32,732 nt of DNA from Acidithiobacillus sulfuriphilus (GTDB lineage Bacteria > Pseudomonadota > Gammaproteobacteria > Acidithiobacillales > Acidithiobacillaceae): the NCBI RefSeq assembly GCF_003721225.1, contig NZ_RIZI01000174.1, positions 1-32,732 on the forward strand, written 5' to 3'. Below, piece after piece: positions 7,845 to 17,006 of this stretch (position 1 is the first letter of the stretch; every line of letters starts with the position of its first letter). Under the pieces are notes generated by a model. The model saw nothing but the letters and a program-made list of their open reading frames with translations. It was not told the origin of the DNA and ran no database searches. Position numbers and translations under genes: made by a program.

Positions 7845-8408
7845 CTAATCGTGATGGCGCGAGTCGCCATTCTCCACTTCCTGGGGCAGGGCGTGAGAGA
7901 TCATGGCCGCCTGGAAGAGGATGAAAATGATGGTAAGGGCGAGGAGGCCGAATAGCTTGAAATCCACCCAGATACTGGTGGGCAGGCTATAGGCCACCGC
8001 CAGATTCAATATGGCGCCAAAGAGAAAAAAGGCGATCCAGTAGGCATTGAGACGACGCCAGAAGGCGGGCGGCAGCGTGGCCGGCAACTGCCCGCCCATG
8101 AGCCGCTCCAGGAGGGTCTGTTCGCGCCACTGGGTATACAGGAGGGCCGCGGCAAAGAGGGCATAGAGGATGCTCGGCTTGATCTTGATGAAGGTGTCAT
8201 TGTGAAAATACAGGGTGGCGCCGCCAAAGAGCAAAACCAGGCCCGTGGAAACCAGGGTCATGGTCTCCACGCGCCCCTTGCGCAGGAACTGCCAGCCCAT
8301 GAGCAGCAGCGCTGCCGCGATCAGGACGGCCGTTGCCGTGTAGATGCCCTGCAGCTTGTAGGCGATAAAAAATAGGATGATCGGTAAAAAATCGGTGAGC
8401 AATTTCAT
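7845..8408 (-). CDS. yciB: inner-membrane septation/intracellular spreading protein A
   Basis: A 187-residue integral membrane protein with at least five hydrophobic spans. The start MKLLTDFLPIILFFIAYK is the family hallmark of YciB/IspA proteins, which in E. coli contact elongation and division proteins and affect envelope synthesis. The later segment with the conserved WVDFKLFGLL block also fits. It is the first gene of the leftward cluster yciB-yciI-bolA-argA; its promoter must lie in the 65-base divergent gap to the DUF815 gene, where a CTTAG-N7-CTAAG dyad (8434-8450) is the only visible structure. Confidence 0.92.
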   Translation of the reverse strand: MKLLTDFLPIILFFIAYKLQGIYTATAVLIAAALLLMGWQFLRKGRVETMTLVSTGLVLLFGGATLYFHNDTFIKIKPSILYALFAAALLYTQWREQTLLERLMGGQLPATLPPAFWRRLNAYWIAFFLFGAILNLAVAYSLPTSIWVDFKLFGLLALTIIFILFQAAMISHALPQEVENGDSRHHD

Positions 8409-8456
8409 GACGCGCTGACAACCTTAGGGTTACACTTAGGCCTTATCTAAGCATAG

Positions 8457-8465
8457 AAAGGAGGT
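8457..8465 (+). promoter_or_regulatory. strong ribosome-binding site fixing a GTG start
   Basis: AAAGGAGGT is a near-perfect anti-16S match. The ATG at 8467 is only one base away from it and is out of frame with the ATPase; the GTG at 8474 is eight bases downstream and in frame, so GTG is the likely start. Confidence 0.65.
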
Positions 8466-8473
8466 CATGGACA

Positions 8474-9343
8474 GTGGAGCGCCATCTGATCGTCAACGCC
8501 CTGGCGAGCTTGCTGGGGGATGCCACCCCCCATACCGTGCCGGACTTTGCGCAATTCCCCGCCGCGCGCTGGCGCCATCTCCCCCTGGGAGGGCGTCTGG
8601 AGGGCGTGGCGCGCGTCGATCTGCCCCGTCTGGACGACCTGATCGGGGTCGACGCGGCGAAGGAGACCCTGGAGCGCAACACCCGCCAGTTTGTGGCCGG
8701 TTACCCGGCCAATGACGCCCTGCTCTGGGGCGGGCGCGGGACGGGCAAATCCTCCCTGGTCAAGGCCATGCTCCAGCGTTATCACCCGCAAGGTTTGCGC
8801 CTGGTCGAGATTGACGCCGACGGCATTCTCGATCTTCCCGAGATCCTGGCCGCCTTGGCGCAGGCGGACCCGGGGGATGTCTATCGCTTCGTCCTCTTTT
8901 GCGATGACTTGTCCTTCGGCGCCGACGATCCCGCCTACAAGGCCCTCAAGTCCCTCCTCGACGGCGGTGTCGAAGCGCGCTCCGATCATGTCCTGCTCTA
9001 CGCCACCAGCAACCGTCGCCACCTCATGCCGCGCCATTTCTCCGACAACGCCGAATACGAACGCCATGGCGAGGAAATCATTGCCGGGGAGAGCGCCGAG
9101 GAAAAAATCAGCCTCTCGGAGCGCTTCGGCTTGTGGCTGGGTTTTTATCCCTTCGACCAGGAGACGTACCTGTCCATCTGCGCGCTGCATTTGCTGCGTC
9201 TGGGGGTAAGCACCCCCCGGGAGGAATGGCGCGCCGCGGCATTGCGCTGGGCCTTGCAGCGCGGTTCCCGCAGCGGCCGCGTAGCCCGTCAGTTCGCCCG
9301 CGACTGGGCGGGGTCTGCGGCCCTGTCGGCCAGGGGCCAATGA
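8474..9343 (+). CDS. DUF815 family AAA+ ATPase
   Basis: A 289-residue predicted ATPase. Walker A is GGRGTGKSS (86-94), Walker B is LFCDDLSF (about 137-144), and the DUF815 layout is clear: an N-terminal region ending in LDDLIGVDAAKETLERNT, then the nucleotide fold, then YATSNRRHLMPRHF as the sensor-1 region. DUF815 proteins are widespread but their task is unknown. The gene starts with GTG, chosen because an excellent ribosome site sits eight bases before it. It diverges from the yciB cluster and converges on suhB with an 18-base gap. Confidence 0.88.
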   Translation: MERHLIVNALASLLGDATPHTVPDFAQFPAARWRHLPLGGRLEGVARVDLPRLDDLIGVDAAKETLERNTRQFVAGYPANDALLWGGRGTGKSSLVKAMLQRYHPQGLRLVEIDADGILDLPEILAALAQADPGDVYRFVLFCDDLSFGADDPAYKALKSLLDGGVEARSDHVLLYATSNRRHLMPRHFSDNAEYERHGEEIIAGESAEEKISLSERFGLWLGFYPFDQETYLSICALHLLRLGVSTPREEWRAAALRWALQRGSRSGRVARQFARDWAGSAALSARGQ

Positions 9344-9361
9344 CGGCGTCGCGCACGCGAC

Positions 9362-10156
9362 TCAGGTGCTGTCGCCCCCGTGCTCGTCGATGATGCGCAA
9401 TAACTGCGCATGAATGCGCATGTTGCCGGCCACGATGTTGCCCGAGTGCCAATAGTCCTGCTCGCCATGGAAATCAGTCACCACGCCCCCCGCCTCCTGC
9501 ACCAGCAGGACGCCGCCGGCCAGGTCCCAGGGCTTGAGGCGGAATTCCCAGAACCCGTCATAGCGGCCTGCGGCCACATAGGCCAGATCCAGGGCGGCCG
9601 AACCCGGCCGGCGAATGCCCGCAACCTTGGGCATGATGGCCCTGAGGGTGGCCAGATAGGCGTCCAGATAGGAAAAATCCTTGAACGGAAAGCCCGTCCC
9701 CAGCAGGGCACCCTCCAGATCGCGGCGCTGGGCAATGCGCAGGCGGCGGTCGTTGAGGTGGGCCCCACCGCCCCGGCTGGCGGAAAACAGCTCGTTGCGC
9801 AGGGGATCGTAGACCACGGCGTGTTCGATGCGGTCGAAGTGGCGCACGGCAATGGACACGGCCACCTGGGGCATGCCATGGATGAAGTTGGTGGTGCCGT
9901 CCAGGGGGTCGATGATCCATTCGAAATCCTTGCCCGGGGTGGTGCTGCCTTCTTCGGCGAGGATGCCATGTTGGGGGTAGGCGCGGCGGATGATCTCGAC
10001 GATGGCCGCTTCGGCGCTCCGGTCCACCTCGGTGACATAGTCGTTGTGGGCCTTGCTGGTGACGGTGAGTTCGGCGACCCGGTCGATGGTGCGGTTAATC
10101 AGATCGCCGGCCTTGCGGGCGGCACGAATGGCGGTGACGAGGATGGGATGCTGCAT
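9362..10156 (-). CDS. suhB: inositol monophosphatase family protein (SuhB)
   Basis: A 264-residue magnesium-dependent phosphatase. Metal ligands are visible as E69 (AEEG), D83 and D86 (WIIDPLDGTTNF) and D211 (PWDLAGG). It hydrolyses inositol-1-phosphate and related phosphates; in enterobacteria SuhB also joins the rRNA antitermination complex with NusA, a role that may or may not apply here. The start MQHPILVTAIRAARKAG matches SuhB N-termini. The gene is transcribed away from trmJ; the 84-base gap contains overlapping -10 elements for both directions. Confidence 0.93.
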   Translation of the reverse strand: MQHPILVTAIRAARKAGDLINRTIDRVAELTVTSKAHNDYVTEVDRSAEAAIVEIIRRAYPQHGILAEEGSTTPGKDFEWIIDPLDGTTNFIHGMPQVAVSIAVRHFDRIEHAVVYDPLRNELFSASRGGGAHLNDRRLRIAQRRDLEGALLGTGFPFKDFSYLDAYLATLRAIMPKVAGIRRPGSAALDLAYVAAGRYDGFWEFRLKPWDLAGGVLLVQEAGGVVTDFHGEQDYWHSGNIVAGNMRIHAQLLRIIDEHGGDST

Positions 10157-10192
10157 GGGAACCTTTGGGCGAACGCGTTAAAATAATAAATT

Positions 10193-10200
10193 AGTATAAT
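10193..10200. promoter_or_regulatory. overlapping divergent -10 elements for suhB and trmJ
   Basis: AGTATAAT reads TATAAT on the plus strand (10195-10200, toward trmJ) and TATACT on the minus strand (10198 to 10193, toward suhB). For suhB, TTTCCA lies 18 bases upstream as a possible -35. No good -35 is seen for trmJ. The pattern matches reported bidirectional promoters with symmetric -10 elements. Confidence 0.5.
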
Positions 10201-10240
10201 GATTTTTACCCGGCGTTGGAAAAGAAATGGAAGGATGCGG

Positions 10241-11005
10241 ATGGCGGATACCCCCCTCGAAAACCTGCGGATCGTCCTCGTGGAGCCCAGCCATCCCGGC
10301 AATATCGGTGCTGCCGCCCGGGCGATGAAGGTGATGGGGTTGCAGCAACTGGTGCTGGTCAAGCCCTTGCGTTTCCCCGCACCCGAGGCCCTAGCCATGG
10401 CCTCGGGTGCCGAAGACCTGCTGAATCGGGCGGAAGTCTGTGCCGATCTGGATGGCGCCTTGCGCGGCTGCCACCGCGTGTATGGCGCCAGCGCCCGCAA
10501 CCGGCATGTGTCCTGGCCGAATTTGGGGGCGCGGGAGGCGGCGGCCTCCTTGCGCACGGATTTGCAGGCAGGGCCTTGCGCGCTGATCTTCGGCCGGGAG
10601 CGAACGGGCCTGAGCAATGCCGAACTCGACCGCTGCCAGGTCCTCGTGACCATTCCCACGGCGGGCTGTTATAGCTCCTTGAATCTGGGGCAGGCCGTGC
10701 AGGTGCTGGCTTATGAAGTCTTCATGGCGGCGGGTGCGGAATCTTCCCCTACCGGCGGAATCCTCGCACCCATGGCAGCGGCGGAAGAGATGGAAGGGTT
10801 TTACCGCCATCTGCAGGGAATCCTGCAGACCTGCGGTTTTTTGCAGGCGCCGCGGGAAACGCAGATGATGCGGCGCCTGCGCCGCCTTTTCGACCGCGCG
10901 ACCCCATCGGCCAACGAGGTCCATATTCTGCGCGGCATCCTGACGGAACTGGAGCGTTGGGCCGGCAAGGGCAAAGTGGACAGAAAGAATCAGGATAGTC
11001 TCTAA
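10241..11005 (+). CDS. trmJ: tRNA (cytidine/uridine-2'-O-)-methyltransferase TrmJ
   Basis: A 254-residue SPOUT-class RNA methyltransferase that 2'-O-methylates position 32 of several tRNAs using S-adenosylmethionine. Family signatures are clear: IVLVEPSHPGNIGAAARAMK near the start, FGRERTGLSN and YSSLNLGQAVQVLAYE, the last two forming the knotted cofactor site. The C-terminal extension (about 165-254) is typical of TrmJ. The ATG at 10241 is chosen because GGAAGG lies six bases before it; two in-frame ATGs upstream (10199, 10235) would add residues not found in the family, and the first overlaps the -10 element. Placement just before cysE and the isc genes is common in proteobacteria. Confidence 0.93.
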   Translation: MADTPLENLRIVLVEPSHPGNIGAAARAMKVMGLQQLVLVKPLRFPAPEALAMASGAEDLLNRAEVCADLDGALRGCHRVYGASARNRHVSWPNLGAREAAASLRTDLQAGPCALIFGRERTGLSNAELDRCQVLVTIPTAGCYSSLNLGQAVQVLAYEVFMAAGAESSPTGGILAPMAAAEEMEGFYRHLQGILQTCGFLQAPRETQMMRRLRRLFDRATPSANEVHILRGILTELERWAGKGKVDRKNQDSL

Positions 11006-11066
11006 TAGTCATGAGCTGCTGCGCCGATAGGCGGTGGCCAGGATCTGCTGAGGAGGGTGAATGGGC

Positions 11067-11825
11067 ATGTGGGCGCGTCTGCGCGGTGATTTGGCAGCGG
11101 TATTCGCCCGCGATCCGGCGGCCCGCACCCGTCTGGAAGTGCTGCTGACCTATCCGGGCGTGCATGCCCTGTTGCTGCATCGCCTGGCCCATGGTCTGTG
11201 GTCCCATGGCTGGCGCTTTCCGGCCCGCCTCCTGGCGGCCTTTTCCCGGTTTTTCACGGGCATCGAGATCCATCCCGGCGCCCGGATCGGCGAGCGATTT
11301 TTCATTGATCACGGCATGGGCGTGGTCATCGGGGAAACGGCGGAGATCGGCGACGACTGCACCCTCTATCATGGCGTGACCCTGGGCGGCACCGCCTGGC
11401 AGCCCGGCAAGCGTCATCCCACCCTGGGCAACGGCGTCATCGTCGGCGCCGGCGCCAAGGTGCTGGGCCCTATTCTGGTGGGGGACAATGCGCGGATCGG
11501 CTCCAATGCGGTAGTGGTCAAGTCCGTGCCCGCCGGTGCCACCGTGGTTGGCGTGCCCGGGCGGGTGATCAGCAAAGGGGAGGGCGGTGGGGCCTTTGAA
11601 GCCTATGGGCTTACCGGGCAGATGCCGGACCCGGTGGCACGGGCGGTGGAGTGCATGCTGGAGCACATGCATCGGCAGGACGAGGAAATTGCGCGGCTGC
11701 GGGAGGGACTTCTCGCCTTGCAGCCGAAGACCGAGATCCCGGTCCTGGAGACCCTGGCCTGTAGCGTGGAAGCCATAGAGGAAGATGATGGAAAAATAAA
11801 TAAAACAAGGGCAAATAATTCTTGA
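11067..11825 (+). CDS. cysE: serine O-acetyltransferase
   Basis: Acetylates serine with acetyl-CoA, giving O-acetylserine for cysteine synthesis. The 252-residue protein has an N-terminal helical part and a left-handed beta-helix of hexapeptide repeats (about 65-175) with catalytic-site motifs [14 protein letters not shown] and GVTLGG. The ATG at 11067 gives [17 protein letters not shown], which aligns with family N-termini and has AGGAGGG ten bases upstream; an ATG two codons earlier (11061) is possible but only four bases from the ribosome site. The gene runs into the iscR promoter: its TGA stop lies inside the IscR box. This cysE-isc order occurs in other bacteria and links cysteine supply to IscS, which uses cysteine as sulfur donor. 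Confidence 0.95.
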   Translation: MWARLRGDLAAVFARDPAARTRLEVLLTYPGVHALLLHRLAHGLWSHGWRFPARLLAAFSRFFTGIEIHPGARIGERFFIDHGMGVVIGETAEIGDDCTLYHGVTLGGTAWQPGKRHPTLGNGVIVGAGAKVLGPILVGDNARIGSNAVVVKSVPAGATVVGVPGRVISKGEGGGAFEAYGLTGQMPDPVARAVECMLEHMHRQDEEIARLREGLLALQPKTEIPVLETLACSVEAIEEDDGKINKTRANNS

Positions 11826-11842
11826 CTAATTTAGTCTACATA
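11818..11842 (+). promoter_or_regulatory. IscR type-1 binding box over iscR promoter
   Basis: The core GACTAATTTAGTC (11824-11836) is a perfect match to the central palindrome of the known IscR type-1 consensus (YYGACTRWWWYAGTC), with further partial agreement on both sides. TTGACT (11822-11827) can serve as the -35 hexamer, with a weak TAAGCT 16 bases later. As in E. coli, [2Fe-2S]-IscR bound here would block its own transcription and that of the isc genes when clusters are plentiful. The box contains the cysE stop codon. Confidence 0.8.
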
Positions 11843-11871
11843 GTAAGCTGATGGACGAGGGAGTATAGGCC

Positions 11872-12348
11872 ATGAAACTGACAACGAAAGGGCGCTACGC
11901 GGTAACCGCCATGCTGGATCTGGCGCTGCATCAGTATGATGGGGTGGTGACCGTTGCCGATATCGCCCAGCGGCAGCAGATTTCGGTGGCCTATCTGGAG
12001 CAACTCTTCGGTCGCCTGCGCCGGCATGGGCTGGTGGATAGCGTGCGCGGGCCGGGAGGTGGTTACCGTTTGGCCATGCCCGGCGCCGAGATTCCCCTGA
12101 CCAGGATCGTAGCGGCGGTCAACGAGTCCATTCATACCACCCAGTGTGGCGGTGACCCCGCGCTGTGCTGCAAGGGCGATGGCCGGCAATGCCTCACCCA
12201 CGATTTGTGGGAGGAGTTGGGACAAAGGATTGCGCAATTCCTGGACAGCATCACGCTGGCGCAATTGGTGGAGGAACAACTCCGCAAGGAGGCCGCCCAG
12301 GCGGCACCGGTGAAAATGGCGCAAACGGTTTTGCGTTCGGCACATTGA
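11872..12348 (+). CDS. iscR: iron-sulfur cluster-sensing repressor IscR
   Basis: A 158-residue Rrf2-family regulator. The winged helix is N-terminal (about 1-70; [18 protein letters not shown], then [16 protein letters not shown]). The cluster-binding part has C92, C99/C100 and C107 followed by H110 in CLTH, equivalent to C92, C98, C104 and H107 of E. coli IscR, with slightly longer spacing and one additional cysteine. It senses the [2Fe-2S] supply and represses the isc operon; the matching operator lies at 11818-11842. It is the first gene of the ISC cluster, 20 bases before iscS. Confidence 0.96.
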   Translation: MKLTTKGRYAVTAMLDLALHQYDGVVTVADIAQRQQISVAYLEQLFGRLRRHGLVDSVRGPGGGYRLAMPGAEIPLTRIVAAVNESIHTTQCGGDPALCCKGDGRQCLTHDLWEELGQRIAQFLDSITLAQLVEEQLRKEAAQAAPVKMAQTVLRSAH

Positions 12349-12368
12349 ACGACGGAAAGGTGGATTCC

Positions 12369-13634
12369 ATGAATCAGCACAAGATCTATGACATCGACAC
12401 CAGGCAACCGCGCCTGATCCATCCCGAGCGTCCCATTTATCTGGATTATCAGGCGACGACGCCGGTGGACCCGCTCGTTCTGGAGCAGATGCTGCCCTAT
12501 CTCACCTTTGAGTTCGGCAATGCCGCCAGCCGCTCCCACCCCTATGGGTGGACGGCGGAAAAGGCGGTGGAAAAGGCCCGTGGGCAGGTGGCCATGGCCA
12601 TTCATGCCGACCCGCGGGAGATCGTCTGGACCTCCGGCGCTACGGAATCCACCAACCTCGCCCTCAAGGGCGCGGCCCATTTCTATCAGGGCAAGGGCAA
12701 GCACATCATCACCCTGCGCACGGAGCACAAGGCGACGCTGGACACCTGCCGCCAACTGGAACGCGAGGGTTTCGAAGTAAGTTATGTGGAAGTGCAGGAG
12801 AATGGCCTGGTGGATCTCGCCACCTTTGCCGCCGCCATCCGTCCCGATACCATCCTCGCCTCGGTGCTCTATGTGAACAACGAGATCGGCGTGATCCAGC
12901 CCATGGAGGAGATCGGCCGTCTCCTGCGGGAGCATAAGATCCTCTTTCATGTGGACGCGGTGCAGGCCCTGGGCAAGATCCCGGTGGATGTCGAACTGTT
13001 GCAGGCCGATCTCATGAGCCTCTCCGGCCACAAGATTTACGGGCCCAAGGGCATTGGCGCCCTGTATGTGCGGCGCAAGCCGCGGGTGCGCATCGAGGCG
13101 CAGATGCATGGCGGCGGCCATGAGCGCGGCATGCGCTCCGGCACCCTGCCTACCCATCAGATCGTGGGCATGGGCGCCGCGGCGGAGTTGGCGGTGCAGG
13201 AGATGGCCAGCGATGCGCGGCGCATCCGCCAGTTGCGCGACAATCTGATGCAGGGCATCCAGGCTCGGGTGCCGGAGGTGTATCTCAATGGCGACCTGGA
13301 GCGGCGGGTACCGCACAACCTCAATTTGAGCTTCGCCTTTGTGGAAGGGGAGTCGCTGATCATGGCCCTGAAGGGTATCGCCGTGTCCAGCGGTTCCGCC
13401 TGTACCTCCGCCAGTCTGGAGCCTTCCTACGTGCTCCGCGCCCTGGGCAAGTCCGACGAGCTGGCGCATAGTTCCATTCGCTTCGGCTTGGGGCGCTACA
13501 CCACCGAAGAGGAGATCGACGCCACCATTGCCCTGGTAGCGGCCAATGTGGGCAAGCTGCGCGAGCTCTCGCCCCTGTGGGAAATGCATCAGGAAGGGAT
13601 CGATATCAGCACTATTCAGTGGGCTGCCCACTGA
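12369..13634 (+). CDS. iscS: cysteine desulfurase IscS
   Basis: Pyridoxal-phosphate enzyme that removes sulfur from cysteine as a persulfide and passes it to IscU, MnmA and other acceptors. The 421-residue protein has PLP lysine K222 in [10 protein letters not shown] and the mobile-loop cysteine C345 in [15 protein letters not shown]. The start at 12369 has AAAGGTGG just upstream and gives an extension of about 18 residues before [14 protein letters not shown] compared with E. coli IscS. An open frame extends upstream through iscR but is not credible. Group I (IscS-type) is clear from the long C-terminal tail ending WAAH. Confidence 0.97.
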   Translation: MNQHKIYDIDTRQPRLIHPERPIYLDYQATTPVDPLVLEQMLPYLTFEFGNAASRSHPYGWTAEKAVEKARGQVAMAIHADPREIVWTSGATESTNLALKGAAHFYQGKGKHIITLRTEHKATLDTCRQLEREGFEVSYVEVQENGLVDLATFAAAIRPDTILASVLYVNNEIGVIQPMEEIGRLLREHKILFHVDAVQALGKIPVDVELLQADLMSLSGHKIYGPKGIGALYVRRKPRVRIEAQMHGGGHERGMRSGTLPTHQIVGMGAAAELAVQEMASDARRIRQLRDNLMQGIQARVPEVYLNGDLERRVPHNLNLSFAFVEGESLIMALKGIAVSSGSACTSASLEPSYVLRALGKSDELAHSSIRFGLGRYTTEEEIDATIALVAANVGKLRELSPLWEMHQEGIDISTIQWAAH

Positions 13635-13661
13635 TTTGGGGATGCTTCAAGGAGAACGGAA

Positions 13662-14081
13662 ATGGCTTACAGCAAGAAAGTGATCGAGCATTATGAAAAC
13701 CCGCGCAATGTCGGCACCCTCGACAAGGACGCCGGCGACGTGGGCACCGGCATGGTTGGCGCACCCGCCTGCGGCGATGTCATGCGCCTGCAGATCAAGG
13801 TCGGCGCCGACGGCATCATTGAAGATGCCCGCTTCAAGACCTACGGCTGTGGCTCGGCCATTGCCTCCAGTTCGCTGGTGACGGAGTGGGTCAAGGGCAA
13901 GACCCTCGATGAGGCCATGACCATCAGAAACAGCCAGATCGCCGAAGAGCTGGAACTACCGCCGGTCAAGATCCATTGCTCCGTGCTGGCCGAAGACGCC
14001 ATCAAGGCGGCGGTGGAGGATTACCGCAGCAAGCACGGCCAGGGTGCGCAGCACGCGGCCGATTCCGCCGCGGCGAGTTGA
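13662..14081 (+). CDS. iscU: iron-sulfur cluster assembly scaffold IscU
   Basis: Scaffold on which IscS sulfur and iron are assembled into [2Fe-2S] clusters before transfer by HscA/HscB. Cluster ligands are C37, C63, H105 and C106, with the stabilising D39; the HscA recognition motif LPPVK is at 99-103. The 139-residue length exceeds E. coli IscU (128) only by an alanine-rich tail. Good ribosome site (AAGGAG) before the ATG, 27 bases after iscS. Confidence 0.97.
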   Translation: MAYSKKVIEHYENPRNVGTLDKDAGDVGTGMVGAPACGDVMRLQIKVGADGIIEDARFKTYGCGSAIASSSLVTEWVKGKTLDEAMTIRNSQIAEELELPPVKIHCSVLAEDAIKAAVEDYRSKHGQGAQHAADSAAAS

Positions 14082-14091
14082 GGGATCTGCC

Positions 14092-14415
14092 ATGGGCCTG
14101 AGCATGACCGAGCAAGCCGCTCGCCACGTCCGCGAGACCCTGGCCAAGCGGGGCAAGGGGCAGGGTATCCGCATCGGCGTCAAGACCAGCGGCTGTTCCG
14201 GGCTGTCTTATGTGCTGGAGTTTGTGGATACGCCAAACCCCGAGGACACCGCCTTTGCCTTTGGCGATGTCAAGCTCTTCGTCGATCCCAAGAGTCTGGT
14301 CTATCTCGATGGTACCGAGCTGGATTTCACGCGGGAGGGATTGAATCAGGGTTTCCGTTTCAATAACCCCAATGTCAAGAATACCTGCGGTTGCGGTGAG
14401 AGCTTCACCACTTGA
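14092..14415 (+). CDS. iscA: A-type iron-sulfur carrier IscA
   Basis: A 107-residue A-type carrier with the three conserved cysteines C35, C99 and C101 (TSGCSG and CGCGESF). It receives and delivers clusters, especially for [4Fe-4S] protein maturation. The ATG at 14092 gives exactly the length of E. coli IscA; the open frame upstream overlaps iscU and is not used. Ten bases separate it from iscU, and its TGA stop overlaps the TTG start of hscB. Confidence 0.96.
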   Translation: MGLSMTEQAARHVRETLAKRGKGQGIRIGVKTSGCSGLSYVLEFVDTPNPEDTAFAFGDVKLFVDPKSLVYLDGTELDFTREGLNQGFRFNNPNVKNTCGCGESFTT

Positions 14416-15032
14416 CGGCGGCTAGATGCGCGCAATGCGGGGCGGAGTTGGGCATGCCACCGGCCCTCTGTCCTGCCTGTGGGGCGCTGCAGCCCTTCCG
14501 CCCGGAACTGTCGCTCTTTGCCGTGCTGGGTCTGCCGGAAGCCTTTACCGTGGACGTCGCCCTCCTGCGGGAGCGGGTCTTCGCCCTGCAGAAGCGCTTG
14601 CATCCGGACCGTTTTGCCGCGGCCGAACCCGCCACGCGCCTGCGCTCCCTGGAATGGAGTACCCGCCTGAACGAGGCCCTTGCCGTGCTGCGCGACCCCT
14701 TGCGCCGGGCCGACTACCTCCTGCAACGGCAGGGCGTGACGGCCATGGGCGAAGGGGCGCGGGTGGCGGATACGCGGCTCCTGATGGCGCAGATGGAATA
14801 CCGGGAGCGCCTGGAAGACCTGGCGAAGCGGGCGGATCCGGCGGGTCTGGAAACACTGCGCGGGGAGGTTGAGCAAGCGGCGGATGCGGTGGTGGAACGC
14901 TTGCACACCCTCCTGGCTTCCATTCCCAGCCGGGAGCCGGAGCAGGCGGCGGCGGCCGTGCGCGAACTGCAGTTTTTGCATAAACTTCGTCAGGAACTGG
15001 AAAGTACGGAAGAAGCACTCCAGAATCGGTAA
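14412..15032 (+). CDS. hscB: Fe-S assembly co-chaperone HscB with N-terminal zinc ribbon
   Basis: J-domain protein that brings IscU to HscA and stimulates its ATPase. The J domain (about 32-105) contains HPD at 64-66 in LHPDRF; the C-terminal three-helix IscU-binding domain follows (about 120-206). Unlike E. coli HscB (171 residues), this 206-residue protein begins with C6, C9, C20 and C23 as two CxxC pairs (CAQC, CPAC), a tetracysteine zinc ribbon like that of eukaryotic HSC20. The start is TTG at 14412, overlapping the iscA stop as TTGA; the first in-frame ATG (14454) would delete the first CxxC, so TTG is favoured. The frame is intact throughout. Confidence 0.93.
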   Translation: MTAARCAQCGAELGMPPALCPACGALQPFRPELSLFAVLGLPEAFTVDVALLRERVFALQKRLHPDRFAAAEPATRLRSLEWSTRLNEALAVLRDPLRRADYLLQRQGVTAMGEGARVADTRLLMAQMEYRERLEDLAKRADPAGLETLRGEVEQAADAVVERLHTLLASIPSREPEQAAAAVRELQFLHKLRQELESTEEALQNR

Positions 15033-15050
15033 CCGGGCAGATCAAAAAAC

Positions 15051-15096
15051 GGCAGCTCGGCTGCCACGGCAGGGGAGCCCGGCAAAGGACCTTGCC
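15051..15096 (+). other. two hairpins in the hscB-hscA gap
   Basis: GGCAGC-TCG-GCTGCC (15051-15065) is a perfect 6-bp stem with a 3-base loop, and GGCAA-N6-TTGCC (15081-15096) forms a second stem. Neither is followed by a T run. In the otherwise compact isc cluster this 108-base gap is the largest; the stems could be RNA-processing or partial attenuation sites that set relative amounts of HscA. That role is inference. Confidence 0.45.
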
Positions 15097-15140
15097 TAAT
15101 GATCATTCTTCATCCCTAGCTCAGCGACGCGAGAACCAGC

Positions 15141-17006
15141 ATGGCATTATTACAAATCGCCGAACCCGGCATGAGCGCCGCTCCCCACGAGCGGCGCCTG
15201 GCCATCGGCATCGACCTGGGCACCACCCATTCGCTGGTTGCCAGCGTGCTCTCGGGGGTGCCGACGGTGATTCCGGACCAAGAGGGGCGGGTCTTGCTTC
15301 CCTCCGTCGTGCGTTATCTCCGGGATGGCGGCGTAATCGTGGGCGAGGTGGCACGCCTGGCCGCCGCGCTCGACCCCCACAACACCATCGCCTCGGTCAA
15401 ACGCCTCATGGGGCGTGGTCTGGCCGATGTACGGACCCTGGCCGGCTACCTTCCCTATGATCTCAGCCCGGAAGGGGGAATGGTGCGGATCCGCACCGTG
15501 GCCGGGGAGAAATCGCCGGTGGAAGTCTCGGCGGAGATCCTGCGCGTGCTGAAGGCGCGCGCCGTGGAGGCCCTGGGTGGCGAGCCCGAAGGGGCGGTGA
15601 TCACCGTGCCCGCCTATTTCGATGACGCCCAGCGCCAAGCCACCAAGGACGCCGCCCGGCTGGCCGGCTTGCCGGTATTGCGCCTGCTGGCGGAGCCCAC
15701 CGCCGCCGCCGTGGCCTATGGCCTCGACAAGGGCAGCGAAGGGGTTTTTGCCATTTACGACCTTGGCGGCGGCACCTTTGATATCTCCATCCTGCGCTTG
15801 CGCCAGGGCGTTTTTGAAGTCCTGGCCACGGCTGGCGACTCGGCCCTGGGTGGCGATGACATGGACCATGCCATCGCCCAATGGCTGATGGCCGAGGCCG
15901 GCGGCCCGGCCGCCGATCCCCTGTGGCGGCGTCAGGTCTTGCAGGCGGCGCGCAGCGCCAAGGAGGCCTTGAGCACCGCGGAGGAGGTTCAGGTCCATCT
16001 GGCATTACCCTCGCAACGGCCATGGCAGGCGCCCTTGCTGCGTGCGCAGATGGAGGCCCTCGTTGCCCCCGTGATCCAGCGCACCCTGCCCGCCTGCCGG
16101 CGGGTCCTGCGCGACGCCGGCCTCGCGCCGAGCGAACTGGACGGGGTGGTGCTGGTGGGTGGCGCGACACGGGTGCCGGCAGTGCGTGCAACCGTGCAGA
16201 CCTTTTTCCAGCGCGCCCCCCTGGCTGATATCGACCCTGATGAGGTGGTGGCCCTGGGCGCCGCCATCCAGGCCGACGTGCTGCTGGGCAATCAGCGCGA
16301 GGATCTCCTGCTCATGGACGTGATTCCCCTGTCCCTGGGTCTGGAAACCATGGGCGGTCTGGTGGAACGGATCATCCCGCGCAATACCCTCATTCCCGTT
16401 GCCAAGGCTCAGGAATTTACCACCTTCAAGGATGGTCAGACGGCCATGAGCATCCACGTCGTCCAGGGGGAGCGTGATCTGGTGCAGGACTGCCGCTCCC
16501 TCGCCCGTTTCAGCCTGCGCGGCATCCCGCCCATGGTCGCGGGGGCGGCGCGGATTCGCGTGACCTTCCAGGTGGACGCCGACGGCCTCCTGGCGGTGAG
16601 CGCCCAGGAAGAAAGCAGCGGCGTGCGCGCCGAGGTGGCGGTGCGCCCCTCCTACGGGCTCTCCGACGCCGAAATTCTGGGTATGCTGGAGGACTCCTTC
16701 GCCCACGGGGCCGGTGACGCGGCGCGGCGGCGCATTGCCGAGGCGCGGGTGGAGGGCGAGCGGGTGCGCGAGGCCCTTGATGCCGTCCTGGCGGTGGACG
16801 CGGGCCTCCTCGACGCCGCGGAAAGTCAGGTCCTGGACAGCGCCCGGGCGAGCCTCCTGCTTGCCCTGGGCGGAGACGATGCCGACGCCATCGCGGCGGC
16901 GGCCAAGGCGGTGGAGGATGCCGCCGAGCCCCTCGTTCAGCGGCGCATGGATAACGCGGTGCGGCGGGCCATGGCGGGCCGTTCCATTGACGATTGGGGA
17001 GACTGA
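15141..17006 (+). CDS. hscA: Fe-S assembly Hsp70 chaperone HscA
   Basis: Specialised Hsp70 that uses ATP to release clusters from IscU. The 621-residue protein starts [19 protein letters not shown], matching HscA of E. coli almost word for word, then the phosphate-1 motif [10 protein letters not shown], the phosphate-2 motif [13 protein letters not shown] and the adenosine motif [12 protein letters not shown]. The substrate-binding half (about 385-621) is complete, ending GRSIDDWGD. The start at 15141 has only a weak ribosome site. The TGA stop is followed directly by the fdx ATG. Confidence 0.97.
   Translation: MALLQIAEPGMSAAPHERRLAIGIDLGTTHSLVASVLSGVPTVIPDQEGRVLLPSVVRYLRDGGVIVGEVARLAAALDPHNTIASVKRLMGRGLADVRTLAGYLPYDLSPEGGMVRIRTVAGEKSPVEVSAEILRVLKARAVEALGGEPEGAVITVPAYFDDAQRQATKDAARLAGLPVLRLLAEPTAAAVAYGLDKGSEGVFAIYDLGGGTFDISILRLRQGVFEVLATAGDSALGGDDMDHAIAQWLMAEAGGPAADPLWRRQVLQAARSAKEALSTAEEVQVHLALPSQRPWQAPLLRAQMEALVAPVIQRTLPACRRVLRDAGLAPSELDGVVLVGGATRVPAVRATVQTFFQRAPLADIDPDEVVALGAAIQADVLLGNQREDLLLMDVIPLSLGLETMGGLVERIIPRNTLIPVAKAQEFTTFKDGQTAMSIHVVQGERDLVQDCRSLARFSLRGIPPMVAGAARIRVTFQVDADGLLAVSAQEESSGVRAEVAVRPSYGLSDAEILGMLEDSFAHGAGDAARRRIAEARVEGERVREALDAVLAVDAGLLDAAESQVLDSARASLLLALGGDDADAIAAAAKAVEDAAEPLVQRRMDNAVRRAMAGRSIDDWGD

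Noticed and set aside
8421..8450. Divergent promoter with a CTTAG dyad between yciB and the DUF815 gene
   Set aside because: No -35/-10 pair with acceptable spacing could be fixed in either direction, so no promoter call was made.
12165..12368. Upstream extension of the iscS frame through iscR
   Set aside because: It overlaps a well-conserved gene and adds unrelated residues; the ATG at 12369 has a good ribosome site.
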